Assembly (NCBI GenBank): GCA_007376405.1
Contig: VMGD01000008.1
Coordinates: 1 to 47,366, forward strand
From: Microgenomates group bacterium Gr01-1014_7
GTDB taxonomy: Bacteria > Patescibacteriota > Microgenomatia > Daviesbacterales > UBA10151
Length of the DNA: 47,366 bases
Direction of reading: 5' to 3'
Shown here: one piece after another, positions 20,433-30,685 of the stretch
Layout of the letters: every line of letters starts with the position of its first letter
Numbering within the stretch: the first letter of the stretch is position 1
The notes under the pieces: model-generated
Database searches by the model: none
Seen by the model: only the letters and a program-made list of their open reading frames with translations
What the model was told of the DNA's origin: nothing
Translations under genes and position numbers: made by a program

Positions 20433-20968
20433 ACAGATTAAAAGATAAATATATGAATGAAGTAAGAGATAAGCTGCAGCAGGAGCTGGGGTTGAAGAAT
20501 AAAATGGCTGTGCCAAGTTTGAGTAAAGTAGTCATCAGTATTGGCCTGGGTGAGGCAAAAGACAATGCCGGAATTTTGGATAAGGTTAAGGTTTATCTAT
20601 CTGCACTGAGTGGACAAAATCCGGTTGTTACTTATGCCAAAAAATCAGTTGCCAACTTTAAGGTCAGCAAGGGCCAGTCAATTGGCATGATGGTAACTCT
20701 AAGAGGAGAAAAAATGTATGTTTTTTTGGATAAGCTCCTAAGCATTGTCTTGCCAAAGGTCAGGGATTTTAAAGGGATCAGTGACAAATCGTTTGACAGT
20801 TTTGGTAATTTAAATATTGGTTTGCGGGAACAGACGATTTTTCCGGAAGTTGATTATAAAACAGTGGATAAGACAAGGGGTTTGGCAGTGACGATTACCA
20901 CCACTGCTAAGAATAAAGATGAAGGCAGAAAACTGTTGGAGTATTTGGGAATGCCTTTCAGGAGCTAA
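20429..20968 (+). CDS. rplE: 50S ribosomal protein L5
   Basis: KKSVANFKVSKGQSIGMMVTLRGEKMYVFLDKLL. Confidence 0.95.
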   Translation: MNRLKDKYMNEVRDKLQQELGLKNKMAVPSLSKVVISIGLGEAKDNAGILDKVKVYLSALSGQNPVVTYAKKSVANFKVSKGQSIGMMVTLRGEKMYVFLDKLLSIVLPKVRDFKGISDKSFDSFGNLNIGLREQTIFPEVDYKTVDKTRGLAVTITTTAKNKDEGRKLLEYLGMPFRS

Positions 20969-20971
20969 ATT

Positions 20972-21151
20972 ATGGCAAAAGTAAGTAATATTGTAAAGAA
21001 AAAATTTAAATACGAGGTGCAAAAGAGGAACCGTTGTTTCCGCTGCGGCCGCTCACGTGCTTTTATTCGAAAATTTGGACTTTGCAGACTGTGTTTTAGA
21101 GAAATGGCACACTTGGGATTGCTTCCGGGTGTGAAGAAAGCGAGCTGGTAA
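20972..21151 (+). CDS. rpsN: 30S ribosomal protein S14 type Z (zinc ribbon), below ORF-track cutoff
   Basis: Read from sequence: [59 protein letters not shown]. Confidence 0.95.
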   Translation: MAKVSNIVKKKFKYEVQKRNRCFRCGRSRAFIRKFGLCRLCFREMAHLGLLPGVKKASW

Positions 21152-21153
21152 TT

Positions 21154-21528
21154 ATGGACTCAGTAGGAGATGCATTAATTAGAATAAAAAATGCTTATTT
21201 GGTTGGCAAACAATCGGTTTCGGTGAAATATTCCAAACTGATTCTAAATTTGATGAAACTGTTGCAGAAAGAAGGGTATTTGGAGGCTACCTCACACAAA
21301 GACAGAGAGATTATAGTAACACTAAAATACAATGAGAGAAAGCCGGCTCTAACCGATATCAAAAGAGTGTCTAAGCCATCACTTCGGGTTTATAAAGGAG
21401 CAGCGGAGTTGCCCTCGGTATTAAATGGGTTGGGTCTTGCGGTTATTTCAACACCAAAAGGTTTAATGACTGAAAAAGAGGCCAGAAAATCTAAAGTAGG
21501 AGGGGAGGTACTGGCGCTGGTTTGGTGA
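21154..21528 (+). CDS. rpsH: 30S ribosomal protein S8
   Basis: DALIRIKNAYLVGKQSV, STPKGLMTEKEARKSKVGGEVLALVW. Confidence 0.95.
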   Translation: MDSVGDALIRIKNAYLVGKQSVSVKYSKLILNLMKLLQKEGYLEATSHKDREIIVTLKYNERKPALTDIKRVSKPSLRVYKGAAELPSVLNGLGLAVISTPKGLMTEKEARKSKVGGEVLALVW

Positions 21529-21537
21529 CCTATAATT

Positions 21538-22413
21538 ATGGTAAACCCTGACACTATGATAGAAGCTCCAGAACGTACAGGAATAAGTGGCATTAAAAAA
21601 GCAGTTGGACTGCGCCGGTTTATTAAAGAATTGGCTCACGCAGAAGATATCGACCTTAGAGGAGTGAGAGGCCAAAGGTTAGGCAGTATCCTTGATAAGG
21701 CAGATCAAGCTTTATCAGAACTGCAAGAAGAACATGCTGACTGGATAGAGCAGAAACGGGAGCTACTTGCAAGTTATTTATCTTTGGTGAAACCGCCGGT
21801 TGTTGAGGAAGCATATAGAGCCGGTCTTGCGACAACTATTACGCAGGAGTTTCGCACTTATGACCGGGTTAGCAAAGGTGAAGTTGTTAAACTCGACGAC
21901 CCTAGGTATTTAAGAGGGGTTATTACGGGCTATACCGTAGATTTTTTCCACAGTCTTCGTTTATCAGAACGTTTGGGAATTAATCCAAATACAGCACTGG
22001 AGGTTGCCCGACTATCTTACCGTTATAATCCTACAAGATTGGTTCTGCTTATTAGAGATGCGGAATTTACAGACCTGACCAAAAGCAGCATTGAATATGC
22101 CGCGCTCCATAATCCCAAGGACCCTGAAGCATTCTTAAGAGGTTTTATTGCCAATGTGGCAAAACTTCAGGCCATCCCGGAATTTACAGACCTGACCAAA
22201 AGCAGCATTGAACATGCCGCGCTCAATTACAAGGACCCTGAAGCATTCTTAAGAGGTTTTATTGCCAATGTGGCAAAACTTCAGGCCATCCCGGAATTTA
22301 CAGACCTGACCAAAAGCAGCATTGAATATGCCGCGCTCCATAATCCCAAGGACCCTGAAGCATTCTTAAGAGGTTTTATTGCCTCTGCCGCAGCCGATGC
22401 GAGATTATTATGA
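21538..22413 (+). CDS. Hypothetical repeat protein inserted between rpsH and rplF
   Basis: 291-aa ORF with three EFTDLTKSSIEyAALhnpKDPEAFLRGFIA repeats; stop overlaps rplF start (ATGA). Confidence 0.75.
   Translation: MVNPDTMIEAPERTGISGIKKAVGLRRFIKELAHAEDIDLRGVRGQRLGSILDKADQALSELQEEHADWIEQKRELLASYLSLVKPPVVEEAYRAGLATTITQEFRTYDRVSKGEVVKLDDPRYLRGVITGYTVDFFHSLRLSERLGINPNTALEVARLSYRYNPTRLVLLIRDAEFTDLTKSSIEYAALHNPKDPEAFLRGFIANVAKLQAIPEFTDLTKSSIEHAALNYKDPEAFLRGFIANVAKLQAIPEFTDLTKSSIEYAALHNPKDPEAFLRGFIASAAADARLL
22063..22383 (+). repeat. Three tandem repeats (117, 114 and ~90 bp)
   Basis: Units start at 22063, 22180, 22294 with gaatttacagacctgaccaaaagcagcattgaa; near-identical. Confidence 0.97.
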
Positions 22414-22976
22414 GCAGAATTGGAAATTTACCTATTATAATACCGGCCGGAGTGACTGTTGAGGTGAGCGGTCATCACATCAAGGTTAACGGACCAAAGG
22501 GCGCTCTTGAGTTAAAATTTGCGCCGGAGATTAAAGTGGAAGTTTTGGAGGGTAAAGTAATAGTCAAAAGGAAAAATGATTTAAAAAAATCAAAGGCACT
22601 GCATGGTTTCACAAGAAGCCTTATTGCCAATATGATTGCGGGAGTAACCGAGGGCTGGAGTAAAAACTTGGAACTGGTGGGGGTAGGTTTCAGAGCTCAA
22701 GCTTCCGATAACAAGTTGGTTCTAAACGTTGGTTTTTCCCATCCAGTGGAAATTGAGGCTCCGCCGGGCATAAATTTTGAGGTTTTGGATAATACCAGGA
22801 TAAAAGTGAGTGGAACAGATAAGCAGTTGGTTGGACAGGTAGCTGCCAATATTAAAAAGGTTAGGCCGCCTGATGTGTATAAGGGTAAGGGGATCAGGTT
22901 TGAAGGTGAATATATCAGAAAGAAAGTAGGAAAGAGTGCCAAAGTAGGAGCTGCTGGGGCAGCAGGAGCAAAATAA
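22410..22976 (+). CDS. rplF: 50S ribosomal protein L6
   Basis: [28 protein letters not shown]. Confidence 0.95.
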   Translation: MSRIGNLPIIIPAGVTVEVSGHHIKVNGPKGALELKFAPEIKVEVLEGKVIVKRKNDLKKSKALHGFTRSLIANMIAGVTEGWSKNLELVGVGFRAQASDNKLVLNVGFSHPVEIEAPPGINFEVLDNTRIKVSGTDKQLVGQVAANIKKVRPPDVYKGKGIRFEGEYIRKKVGKSAKVGAAGAAGAK

Positions 22977-22978
22977 GT

Positions 22979-23281
22979 ATGAAGATTAGAAAAAGGATTA
23001 CAGGGACTAAAGAATGCCCGAGGTTGTCTGTGTTTCGCTCTGCAAAGTATATTTATGCCCAGCTTATTGATGATAAAGAGGGTAAAACTTTAGCAGCTTC
23101 ATCGGATATTAAAGAAACCGGTACAAAAAAGGAGAGGGCATACAAAGCAGGTAAAAAGTTGGCAGAAAAAGCCATAAAGCATAAAATAAAAGAAGTAGTC
23201 TTTGACAGGGGGGGATTTAAATATCAGGGTAGAGTAGCAGAACTTGCCAGAGGAGCAAGAGAAGGAGGATTGAAATTTTAG
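22979..23281 (+). CDS. rplR: 50S ribosomal protein L18
   Basis: [18 protein letters not shown]. Confidence 0.94.
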   Translation: MKIRKRITGTKECPRLSVFRSAKYIYAQLIDDKEGKTLAASSDIKETGTKKERAYKAGKKLAEKAIKHKIKEVVFDRGGFKYQGRVAELARGAREGGLKF

Positions 23282-23284
23282 AAA

Positions 23285-23773
23285 ATGAACACAAGATATA
23301 ATAAAACTAATCAGTTTAATAGACAAGCTCAAGAACAAGATTCAGAATTTTTTGAAAGGGTAGTACAAGTTAATAGAGTGTCCAAGAAAACCAAAGGAGG
23401 AGATAGAAGGTCTCTTTCGGTTCTGGCGGTAGTAGGAGATAGAAAAGGTAAAGTTGGGGTAGGTTTGGGTAAGGCGGCAGATGTACAATCTGCTGTCAGA
23501 AAAGCTACCACCTATGCCAAAAAACATTTAATTGATGTTCCGTTAAAAGGTAGGACTATCCCCCATCAGGTTTTAGTTAAATACGGAGCAGCGCGAGTTC
23601 TTCTTAAGCCGGCACCTGTGGGGACAGGAGTGATTGCCGGAGGAGCTGTCAGAGTAGTAGTGGAAGCAGCGGGAATTCATGATATTGTTTCCAAAGCTTT
23701 GGGAACTAAAAATAAAGCCTCCAATGTTTATGCGACACTTGAGGCATTGAAGAAATTAAGAAAGATAGTATGA
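23285..23773 (+). CDS. rpsE: 30S ribosomal protein S5
   Basis: VNRVSKKTKGGDRRSLSVLAVVGDRKGKVGVGLGKA. Confidence 0.95.
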   Translation: MNTRYNKTNQFNRQAQEQDSEFFERVVQVNRVSKKTKGGDRRSLSVLAVVGDRKGKVGVGLGKAADVQSAVRKATTYAKKHLIDVPLKGRTIPHQVLVKYGAARVLLKPAPVGTGVIAGGAVRVVVEAAGIHDIVSKALGTKNKASNVYATLEALKKLRKIV

Positions 23774-24207
23774 AATTAAGTAATTTACCAAAGATTAAAA
23801 CCACAGGAAAAAAACGTCTGGGGCGAGGTATTGGTTCTGGCAAGGGCAAGACCGGCGGACGCGGAACTAAGGGACAAAAAGCCAGAGGTAAAATCCCTGT
23901 AAATTTTTCCGGAGCGGGTTTGGCACTTTATAAAAAACTGCCTCTTCGCAGGGGTTTGGGTAATCGTCAGGTTTCAATCAAACCTAAAGTTTTGGCTCTT
24001 AGCAAACTGAATATTTTTAAGGCAAATACCAAGATTACCTTGGAAGCACTTTTAAATGCAAGATTGATCACAAAAAAGGATTTAGATAAAGGGATAAAGC
24101 TTTTGGCAGATGGTAAATTAACTGCCAAAGTGATAGCTAAATTACCGGTTTCTCAAAAAGCAATGATGGAAATTCAAAAAATTGGCGGAAAGGTGGAAAA
24201 TGTCTAA
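23770..24207 (+). CDS. rplO: 50S ribosomal protein L15
   Basis: [26 protein letters not shown]. Confidence 0.95.
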   Translation: MKLSNLPKIKTTGKKRLGRGIGSGKGKTGGRGTKGQKARGKIPVNFSGAGLALYKKLPLRRGLGNRQVSIKPKVLALSKLNIFKANTKITLEALLNARLITKKDLDKGIKLLADGKLTAKVIAKLPVSQKAMMEIQKIGGKVENV

Positions 24208-25492
24208 CATCCTGGCACCAATCATTTCAGCTTTTAAGATAAAAGACTTAAGAAAAAAAATTTTTATCACCGCGGGAATCATTATAATTTTCAGGATAAT
24301 TTCTCATATTCCGGTTTCGGGAGTAGATTTAAAAGCTCTGCAAGCTTTATTTGCCAGTAATCCATTTTTAGGTCTTTTAGATATTTTTTCCGGGGGAACT
24401 CTGGCTAATTTCTCTATCATCTCTTTGGGTCTTAATCCCTACATTAATGCCTCAATTATAATCCAGCTTTTAACCATGATCATGCCGAAGCTTGAAGCTC
24501 TTTCCAAAGAAGGTGAAATGGGCAGACAAATGATCAATCAATATACCAGGTATTTAACTATTCCGCTGGCGCTGATTCAGGCAATCGGGATGTTTGTTTT
24601 GTTAAAAAACCAAGGAGTGATACTTCAAACAACTCCTATTCAGATTGCGGCAATTATAGTGGGTATGACTGCCGGCGCTATTTTTTTAATGTGGATGGGG
24701 GAGCTGATTACAGAGTACGGCATTGGAAACGGCATCTCACTTTTGATTTTTGCCGGGATAGTTTCCCGCTTGCCTGTTGTTTTAACCCAAACCGTATCTG
24801 TTATCGATTCTGCTCAAACTTTAAATATTTTGATTTTTGCCACTCTTTCCGTATTGGTAATTGCTGCTATTGTGTTTATTAATGAAGGAAGAAGACAAAT
24901 AACTGTTGCTTATGCCAGAAGGTTTATAGGTGGTAAAGAAGGCGGAACTGGAGCGCAAACATATTTGCCCTTGCGGGTTAACCAGGCAGGAGTTATTCCG
25001 ATTATTTTTGCCGTATCATTAGTGCTGATTCCTTCTTTTGCCGGGACATATCTTGCTAATTTAAACCAGCCTCAACTGGCCTTTTTAGGCAGGTTGCTAG
25101 CTTCAAATTTTAATCCGGAAGGACTTACTTATAATCTGGTATATTTTGGATTGATTGTAGGATTTACCTTTTTCTATACAGCCATAATTTTTAACCCAAC
25201 CAAAGTAGCAGATGAAATTAAAAAATACGGAGGGTTTATTCCAGGTATTAGACCAGGGACTCAAACAGCCGGTTACTTAAACTATATTATGGTAAGGATA
25301 ACTTTGGCCGGAGCGCTTTTTTTGGGAGCAATTGCCATACTCCCTTCCATTGCGTCAAAAATAACCGGTATTCAAACTTTGATCTTGGGTGGGACAGGAC
25401 TTTTAATTGTGGTATCGGTAATTTTGGATACTGCCAAAACTTTTGAAAGTAAGTTAATTGAAAGAAGTTATGAGGTGTTTGCCAGAAGATGA
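24200..25492 (+). CDS. secY: Preprotein translocase subunit SecY
   Basis: [38 protein letters not shown]. Confidence 0.96.
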   Translation: MSNILAPIISAFKIKDLRKKIFITAGIIIIFRIISHIPVSGVDLKALQALFASNPFLGLLDIFSGGTLANFSIISLGLNPYINASIIIQLLTMIMPKLEALSKEGEMGRQMINQYTRYLTIPLALIQAIGMFVLLKNQGVILQTTPIQIAAIIVGMTAGAIFLMWMGELITEYGIGNGISLLIFAGIVSRLPVVLTQTVSVIDSAQTLNILIFATLSVLVIAAIVFINEGRRQITVAYARRFIGGKEGGTGAQTYLPLRVNQAGVIPIIFAVSLVLIPSFAGTYLANLNQPQLAFLGRLLASNFNPEGLTYNLVYFGLIVGFTFFYTAIIFNPTKVADEIKKYGGFIPGIRPGTQTAGYLNYIMVRITLAGALFLGAIAILPSIASKITGIQTLILGGTGLLIVVSVILDTAKTFESKLIERSYEVFARR

Positions 25493-25998
25493 AAATACTT
25501 TTAATTGGTCCGCAAGGGTCGGGTAAATCAACACAGGGGAAATTGCTGGCTCGATTTTTGGGTTTACCTTATATTTCAACCGGTGATATTTTTCGCCAAA
25601 TGGGTGGAAAGATAAAAGAGGTGTTAGATCAGGGAAGACTGGTTGATGATGAGGTAGCCTCAAAAATTGTTGAAGAGAAGCTTATAGAGCCAGAATACGG
25701 AAAAGGTTTTATCTTTGATGGTTATCCCAGGACTTTGGAGCAAATCAAGCTTTTTGATCCGGAATTTGATAAAGTTTTTTTTCTTGATTTGGCTGATGAA
25801 GAGGCAATAAAGAGGCTTTTAGCAAGAGGAAGAACGGATGATACCAGAGAGCTTATTACTCAAAGGCTTAAAGCTTATCACGAACAAACAGATCCTATTT
25901 TAGGCTATTACAGACAAAGAGGGAAACTTTACCATATTGATGGAGTTGGTAGTATTGAAGAAATACAACAGAAAATAAGGGATGCGGTAAATGGTTAG
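25489..25998 (+). CDS. adk: Adenylate kinase (short)
   Basis: [30 protein letters not shown]. Confidence 0.9.
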   Translation: MKILLIGPQGSGKSTQGKLLARFLGLPYISTGDIFRQMGGKIKEVLDQGRLVDDEVASKIVEEKLIEPEYGKGFIFDGYPRTLEQIKLFDPEFDKVFFLDLADEEAIKRLLARGRTDDTRELITQRLKAYHEQTDPILGYYRQRGKLYHIDGVGSIEEIQQKIRDAVNG

Positions 25999-26752
25999 GA
26001 ACAGATACGAGTTAAAGCTAATCAGAGAAAGTGGAAAAATTGCAACTTCAGCTTTGAAAAAAGCTTTACAATCTGTCAAAGTTGGAATAAGCGGTTTGGA
26101 ATTGGATAAGATTGCCCAAGATGAGATTTACCGGTTGGGAGGGCAGCTGTCTTATAAAACAGTGCCTGGTTATCAGTTTGCAACTTGCGTCACTGTTAAT
26201 GAACAAGTAGTGCACGGCATACCGACTGGTCAAAAGTTTGAGGAAGGGGATTTGGTTAGCATTGATTTGGCAGTGGAGTACAGAGGATGGCATACGGATT
26301 GCGCATGGAGTGTATTAGTAAGGGGAAAGGGGAAAGGGGAAAGGGGAAAGAGTGGAAAAGAGAAATTTTTACAGATAGGAGAACAGGCTTTAGGGGAAGG
26401 CATAGAGCAGGCGGTTGAAGGAAACAGGGTGGGGGATATTTCATCGGCAATACAGAGTAGGGTTGAGGGTGCAGGTTACTCTGTAGTTAGGGCTTTGGTA
26501 GGACACGGCATTGGCAAAAAATTGCATGAAGAGCCTGAGATCCCAGGATATGGACAAAAAGGCACAGGCATGATTTTAAAAAGCGGCATGGCTTTGGCAA
26601 TTGAGGTGATTTATGCTAAAGGTACGCCGGAGGTTATCTTGCAGAAAGACGGCTGGACTTATGCTGCAGCAGATGGTTCTTGGGGAGGACTTTTTGAAAT
26701 GACAGTAATCGCGGGAAAGGAAAAAGCCGAAGTGTTGACCTATAATCTATAA
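25991..26752 (+). CDS. map: Type I methionine aminopeptidase
   Basis: EQVVHGIPTGQKFEEGDLVSIDLAVEYRGWHTDCAW, GHGIGKKLHEEPEIPGYG. Confidence 0.93.
   Translation: MVRNRYELKLIRESGKIATSALKKALQSVKVGISGLELDKIAQDEIYRLGGQLSYKTVPGYQFATCVTVNEQVVHGIPTGQKFEEGDLVSIDLAVEYRGWHTDCAWSVLVRGKGKGERGKSGKEKFLQIGEQALGEGIEQAVEGNRVGDISSAIQSRVEGAGYSVVRALVGHGIGKKLHEEPEIPGYGQKGTGMILKSGMALAIEVIYAKGTPEVILQKDGWTYAAADGSWGGLFEMTVIAGKEKAEVLTYNL
26322..26349 (+). repeat. 4 x 7-bp simple repeat (ggggaaa) inside map
   Basis: ggggaaaggggaaaggggaaaggggaaa. Confidence 0.97.
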
Positions 26753-26778
26753 TCTGATAAAATCATGAGATTAAAATA

Positions 26779-27021
26779 ATGGCTAAAGATGTAATTGAGG
26801 TTGAGGGTAAAGTTGTTGAAGTTTTGCCCAATACTTTATTTAGGATTGAGATTCAAAAAAGTGAAAATCTGCCCGAGTTGGTCGGGAGAGTGATTTTGTG
26901 CCATATCTCAGGTAAAATGAGAATGCACTATATCAGGCTTTTGGAAGGAGATAGAGTGAGAGTTGAAATGAGTCCAAGATATGATCTTGATAAAGGAAGG
27001 ATTACTTTTAGACTCAAATAA
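26779..27021 (+). CDS. infA: Translation initiation factor IF-1
   Basis: [42 protein letters not shown]. Confidence 0.95.
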   Translation: MAKDVIEVEGKVVEVLPNTLFRIEIQKSENLPELVGRVILCHISGKMRMHYIRLLEGDRVRVEMSPRYDLDKGRITFRLK

Positions 27022-27024
27022 CAT

Positions 27025-27141
27025 ATGAAAGTTCAAGCTAGTATTAAAAAAAGATGTAAGTTTTGCAAGGTGGTCAAGAGGGAGGGTGTATTATTCGTCA
27101 TCTGCCCTCGTGACCCAAGACACAAACAAAGACAAGGATAA
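27025..27141 (+). CDS. rpmJ: 50S ribosomal protein L36, below ORF-track cutoff
   Basis: Read from sequence: [38 protein letters not shown]. Confidence 0.95.
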   Translation: MKVQASIKKRCKFCKVVKREGVLFVICPRDPRHKQRQG

Positions 27142-27143
27142 TT

Positions 27144-27569
27144 ATGGCTAGGATAGCTGGAGTTGATTTACCGGAGCAAAAGAGAGTGGATATCGGGCTG
27201 ACCTATATTTTTGGTATAGGACGCTCTAACGTGATTTCTGTTATTGAGCATGCGGGAGTAGATGGAGGCAAGAAAGTTTTAGATTTAACCGAGGAGGAAG
27301 TTAATAAGCTGCAAAAGGCAGTTGAGGGGATTAAAGTGGAAGGAGATTTGCGTCAGGAAATTGAACAAAATATTAAGAGAATGGAAGAAATTGGCAGTTA
27401 CCGGGGTTTGCGGCACAGAAAAGGTCTGCCTGCCAGAGGCCAGAGAACCAGGTCCAATGCCAGAACCAAAAGAGGTAAGAGGAAAACAATTGGAGCTATC
27501 AAAAAGGAAGACGCAGCTAAAATAGGAGCTCCGGCAGCAGCAAAAACCGAGGAGGTAAAAGGGAAGTAA
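27144..27569 (+). CDS. rpsM: 30S ribosomal protein S13
   Basis: [50 protein letters not shown]. Confidence 0.95.
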   Translation: MARIAGVDLPEQKRVDIGLTYIFGIGRSNVISVIEHAGVDGGKKVLDLTEEEVNKLQKAVEGIKVEGDLRQEIEQNIKRMEEIGSYRGLRHRKGLPARGQRTRSNARTKRGKRKTIGAIKKEDAAKIGAPAAAKTEEVKGK

Positions 27570-27579
27570 CAACAAAAAT

Positions 27580-27972
27580 ATGGCTAAGCAAAAGACTAAG
27601 ATTAAAAAGCAAAAAACAGAAAAAAAGTATTCAGCCGGCAGAGTTTATGTCACTGCCACTTTTAACAATACCCTGGTTACTTTGACTGATGCATCGGGCA
27701 ATACTGTTGCCTGGGGCTCATCCGGCAGCTCCGGTTTTAAAGGGGCCAGAAAAGCCACTCCTTTTGCCGCAATTTCTGCAATGGAGGCGGTTGCTCAAAA
27801 AGCCAAAGGTTTTGGCATGAGCGCGGTTGAGGTATACATTAAAGGTCCGGGTTCCGGGCGGGATGCAACTATCAAGGCTTTAAGGAGCGCGGGAATAAAC
27901 ATTACTTTGATTGCCGATGTGACTCCAATACCGCATAATGGCCCAAGACCTAAAAAGAGAAGGAGGGTGTAA
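27580..27972 (+). CDS. rpsK: 30S ribosomal protein S11
   Basis: ATFNNTLVTLTDASGNTVAWGSSG, GPGSGRDATIKAL. Confidence 0.95.
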   Translation: MAKQKTKIKKQKTEKKYSAGRVYVTATFNNTLVTLTDASGNTVAWGSSGSSGFKGARKATPFAAISAMEAVAQKAKGFGMSAVEVYIKGPGSGRDATIKALRSAGINITLIADVTPIPHNGPRPKKRRRV

Positions 27973-28574
27973 TGGCTAGATACACAGGACCAAAACGCAG
28001 ATTATCAAGAAGAGAAGGAGTGGCTTTATTTGCCAAGGATGTGAAAGCCATGGAGCGAAAAGGAGCAGTTCCTCCGGGCCAGCACGGGGTAAGGATGAGA
28101 AGAAGAGTTTCCGAATATGGAATCCAGCTTCGGGAGAAACAAAAAGCTAAAAGGATTTATGGGATTTTGGAAAGACAATTTAAAGGATATGCACGAGCGG
28201 CCGGTAAAATTAGGGGCGCAACAGGGCTATCTTTACTTGAATTTTTGGAAACAAGGCTTGATAATGTAGTTTATAAGTTAGGTTTTTCACCGAGCAGAGC
28301 CGGAGCAAGACAACTGGTGTCGCACGGCCATATTAAGGTAGATGATAAAAAAACGACTATTCCGTCGTTTAAGGTGAGAGTCGGTTCAACTATTGCAATC
28401 TCGGACAAATTGCGAGACAATACACAGGTTAAAAAGAGCCTGGAAGAATTGGAAACCTTGCCGGAGTGGCTTGATAGAAAAGCTACTATAGGCAAGGTTT
28501 TAAGAATCCCGAATAGGGATGAAATGGAACAGTCGATTGACGAACAATTGATTGTTGAGTATTATTCACGCTAA
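27972..28574 (+). CDS. rpsD: 30S ribosomal protein S4
   Basis: MARYTGPKRRLSRREG, LETRLDNVVYKLGF, ARQLVSHGHIKVD. Confidence 0.95.
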   Translation: MARYTGPKRRLSRREGVALFAKDVKAMERKGAVPPGQHGVRMRRRVSEYGIQLREKQKAKRIYGILERQFKGYARAAGKIRGATGLSLLEFLETRLDNVVYKLGFSPSRAGARQLVSHGHIKVDDKKTTIPSFKVRVGSTIAISDKLRDNTQVKKSLEELETLPEWLDRKATIGKVLRIPNRDEMEQSIDEQLIVEYYSR

Positions 28575-28578
28575 ACAT

Positions 28579-29481
28579 ATGTTTAAAATTAAAACAGAGT
28601 TAGAAAAAGAGAATTATGCCAAAATTGCCATTGAGCCGCTGGAGGCAGGATTTGGCCATACATTGGGAAACTCACTGCGGCGGATTCTGTTAACCTCTCT
28701 TAAAGGCGCGGCCATAACCTCGGTAAAGATTGATGGTGTTGCTCACCAGTTTTCCACAATTGACGGTGTGATGGAAGATGTGATTGAAATAATATTAAAC
28801 CTTAAAAAAGTTAATTTACAAATTTCCTCAGATAATCCAATTAAATTAACTCTTAAAGCTTCCGGTAAAAGAGTTGTAAAAGCAGGGGATTTTGAAATAG
28901 AAGGTGACGGGGAAATAGTTAATAGAGATCAAATTATTGCCACTTTAACCGATTCCAAATCAAAACTGAGCCTCGAAGCAACCGCAGAAGCGGGTAAAGG
29001 TTATTCTGTGGCAGAGGATAGAAAAATAAACGAAATTGGGGTAATTGCCGTGGATGCGCTATTTTCTCCGGTTTCGGCTGTAAATTATTCTGTTGACCCG
29101 ACACGTGTTGGCAGAAGAGCGGATTTTGATAAGCTGACTTTGGAAATTACCACCAATGGTGCAATTACCCCTCTTGAGGCGCTAAATGAAGGGGCAAAGA
29201 TTTTATCCGAAACTTCTAGAAAAATTTATGAGCCTGATCAAGAAGAGGAAGAAGAGCAGGGTCCGACCATTTCGGATGAAGTGTTAAAGCTTACAATTGA
29301 AGAGTTGGATTTACCGGTCAGAATTACTAATGCCTTAAAAGCAATCGAAATAAATACCATTGAAGACTTAATTAATATTCCCAGAGCGCAACTTTTGAAA
29401 GCTAAGAATTTAGGTACCAAATCCCTAAGTTTGATTTCAGAGAAGTTAGTTGAGAGGGGGTTGACTCTGCGTGAGGCATAG
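28579..29481 (+). CDS. rpoA: DNA-directed RNA polymerase subunit alpha
   Basis: IEPLEAGFGHTLGNSLRRILL; ATG at 28579 preferred. Confidence 0.96.
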   Translation: MFKIKTELEKENYAKIAIEPLEAGFGHTLGNSLRRILLTSLKGAAITSVKIDGVAHQFSTIDGVMEDVIEIILNLKKVNLQISSDNPIKLTLKASGKRVVKAGDFEIEGDGEIVNRDQIIATLTDSKSKLSLEATAEAGKGYSVAEDRKINEIGVIAVDALFSPVSAVNYSVDPTRVGRRADFDKLTLEITTNGAITPLEALNEGAKILSETSRKIYEPDQEEEEEQGPTISDEVLKLTIEELDLPVRITNALKAIEINTIEDLINIPRAQLLKAKNLGTKSLSLISEKLVERGLTLREA

Positions 29482-29860
29482 ACTTTATGGTTATAAACTT
29501 GGAAGAAATAAAGACCAGCGGGATGTACTATTTAAAAACCTAGTACAATCTCTTTTTACCCACGGCAGTATTCAAACTTCGGAAACCAAAGCAAAGGCAA
29601 TAAAGGGTTTGGTTGATAAGATTATCAATCTTGCCAAAAGTAAAACTTCCCGGAGACTGCTTCAAAGCTATCTGGTCAATGAACAGTTAAGAGATAGATT
29701 AATAAAAGAAATTTTACCCAAAATGGAAAACAGGGTTTCAGGGTATACCTCGCTTATTAAATTAGGCAGAAGAATGGGAGATAACACTATGGTAGTTAAG
29801 ATGAGTTTAATTGGAGCAGAGCAGTTAAAACCCCTGGAGAAAGTAACAAGTAAAAAATGA
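29471..29860 (+). CDS. rplQ: 50S ribosomal protein L17 (GTG start)
   Basis: MRHRLYGYKLGRNKDQRDVLFKNL. Confidence 0.94.
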   Translation: MRHRLYGYKLGRNKDQRDVLFKNLVQSLFTHGSIQTSETKAKAIKGLVDKIINLAKSKTSRRLLQSYLVNEQLRDRLIKEILPKMENRVSGYTSLIKLGRRMGDNTMVVKMSLIGAEQLKPLEKVTSKK

Positions 29861-30273
29861 GCACTAATAAATTATCAGCACAAGATATTCAAAGGAAATG
29901 GCATCTGATTGATGCCAAAGATAAAATTTTGGGAAGATTGGCCTCTGAGATTGCCATGATACTGATGGGTAAGAATAAACCGAGCTTTGTCCCCTATTTG
30001 GATACCGGAGATTTTGTGGTGGTAACCAATGCTTCCAAAGTAAAATTAACCGGTAAAAAAATGCAAGAGAAAATTTATACCCGCCATTCGGGCTACCCGG
30101 CAGGACTTAAAGTTGAGACTTTTGATAAAGTGATTATCAGAAAACCCGAGCATGTGATAGAACATGCAGTTATGGGAATGATTCCCCGAAGCAAATTAGG
30201 CAGGCAAATGATTAAAAAACTTAAAGTATTTCCGCGTGAGGAACATCCATATTCAAAGCAAATTGGAGGATAA
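29857..30273 (+). CDS. rplM: 50S ribosomal protein L13
   Basis: WHLIDAKDKILGRLASEIAMILMGKNKPSF. Confidence 0.95.
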   Translation: MSTNKLSAQDIQRKWHLIDAKDKILGRLASEIAMILMGKNKPSFVPYLDTGDFVVVTNASKVKLTGKKMQEKIYTRHSGYPAGLKVETFDKVIIRKPEHVIEHAVMGMIPRSKLGRQMIKKLKVFPREEHPYSKQIGG

Positions 30274-30277
30274 ATTT

Positions 30278-30685
30278 ATGCCAGATTCAGCAAAATCACA
30301 AGCGATAACAACTGTTGGCAGAAGAAAAGAAGCTGTAGCCAGAGTCCGCGTAACTACCGGAAACGGGCAAATTATCATTAATGGTAAACCGATTGCCGAA
30401 TATTTCCTGGGGTCTATTTTGCAAAAAATTTACAGTAAACCCCTGGAGATAACTAAAACCGTGGGTAAATACAGTATTTCTGTCAAAGTTGAAGGCGGAG
30501 GTAGAGTTGCTCAACTGGGAGCGGTTATTCATGGAATATCCAGAGCATTAATCAAAGCAGACCCATCTTTAAAGGTGACACTTAAAAAAGCAGGTTTTCT
30601 AACCCGTGACCCACGAGTAAAGGAACGCCGCAAATTCGGCCATGCCCAAAAAGCCCGTGCCATGAAACAATCTCCAAAACGTTAA
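30278..30685 (+). CDS. rpsI: 30S ribosomal protein S9
   Basis: TTVGRRKEAVARVRV, LTRDPRVKERRKFGHAQKARAMKQSPKR. Confidence 0.95.
   Translation: MPDSAKSQAITTVGRRKEAVARVRVTTGNGQIIINGKPIAEYFLGSILQKIYSKPLEITKTVGKYSISVKVEGGGRVAQLGAVIHGISRALIKADPSLKVTLKKAGFLTRDPRVKERRKFGHAQKARAMKQSPKR

Noticed and set aside
11243-21533. 13-bp string ggtttggtgacct shared by the 46-bp insert and the rpsH stop/ORF291 junction
   Set aside because: A 13-mer match is expected by chance several times in 47 kb; no extended similarity.
23770-23773. Absence of rpmD (L30) between rpsE and rplO
   Set aside because: Established as a general feature of CPR ribosomes, so not novel here.
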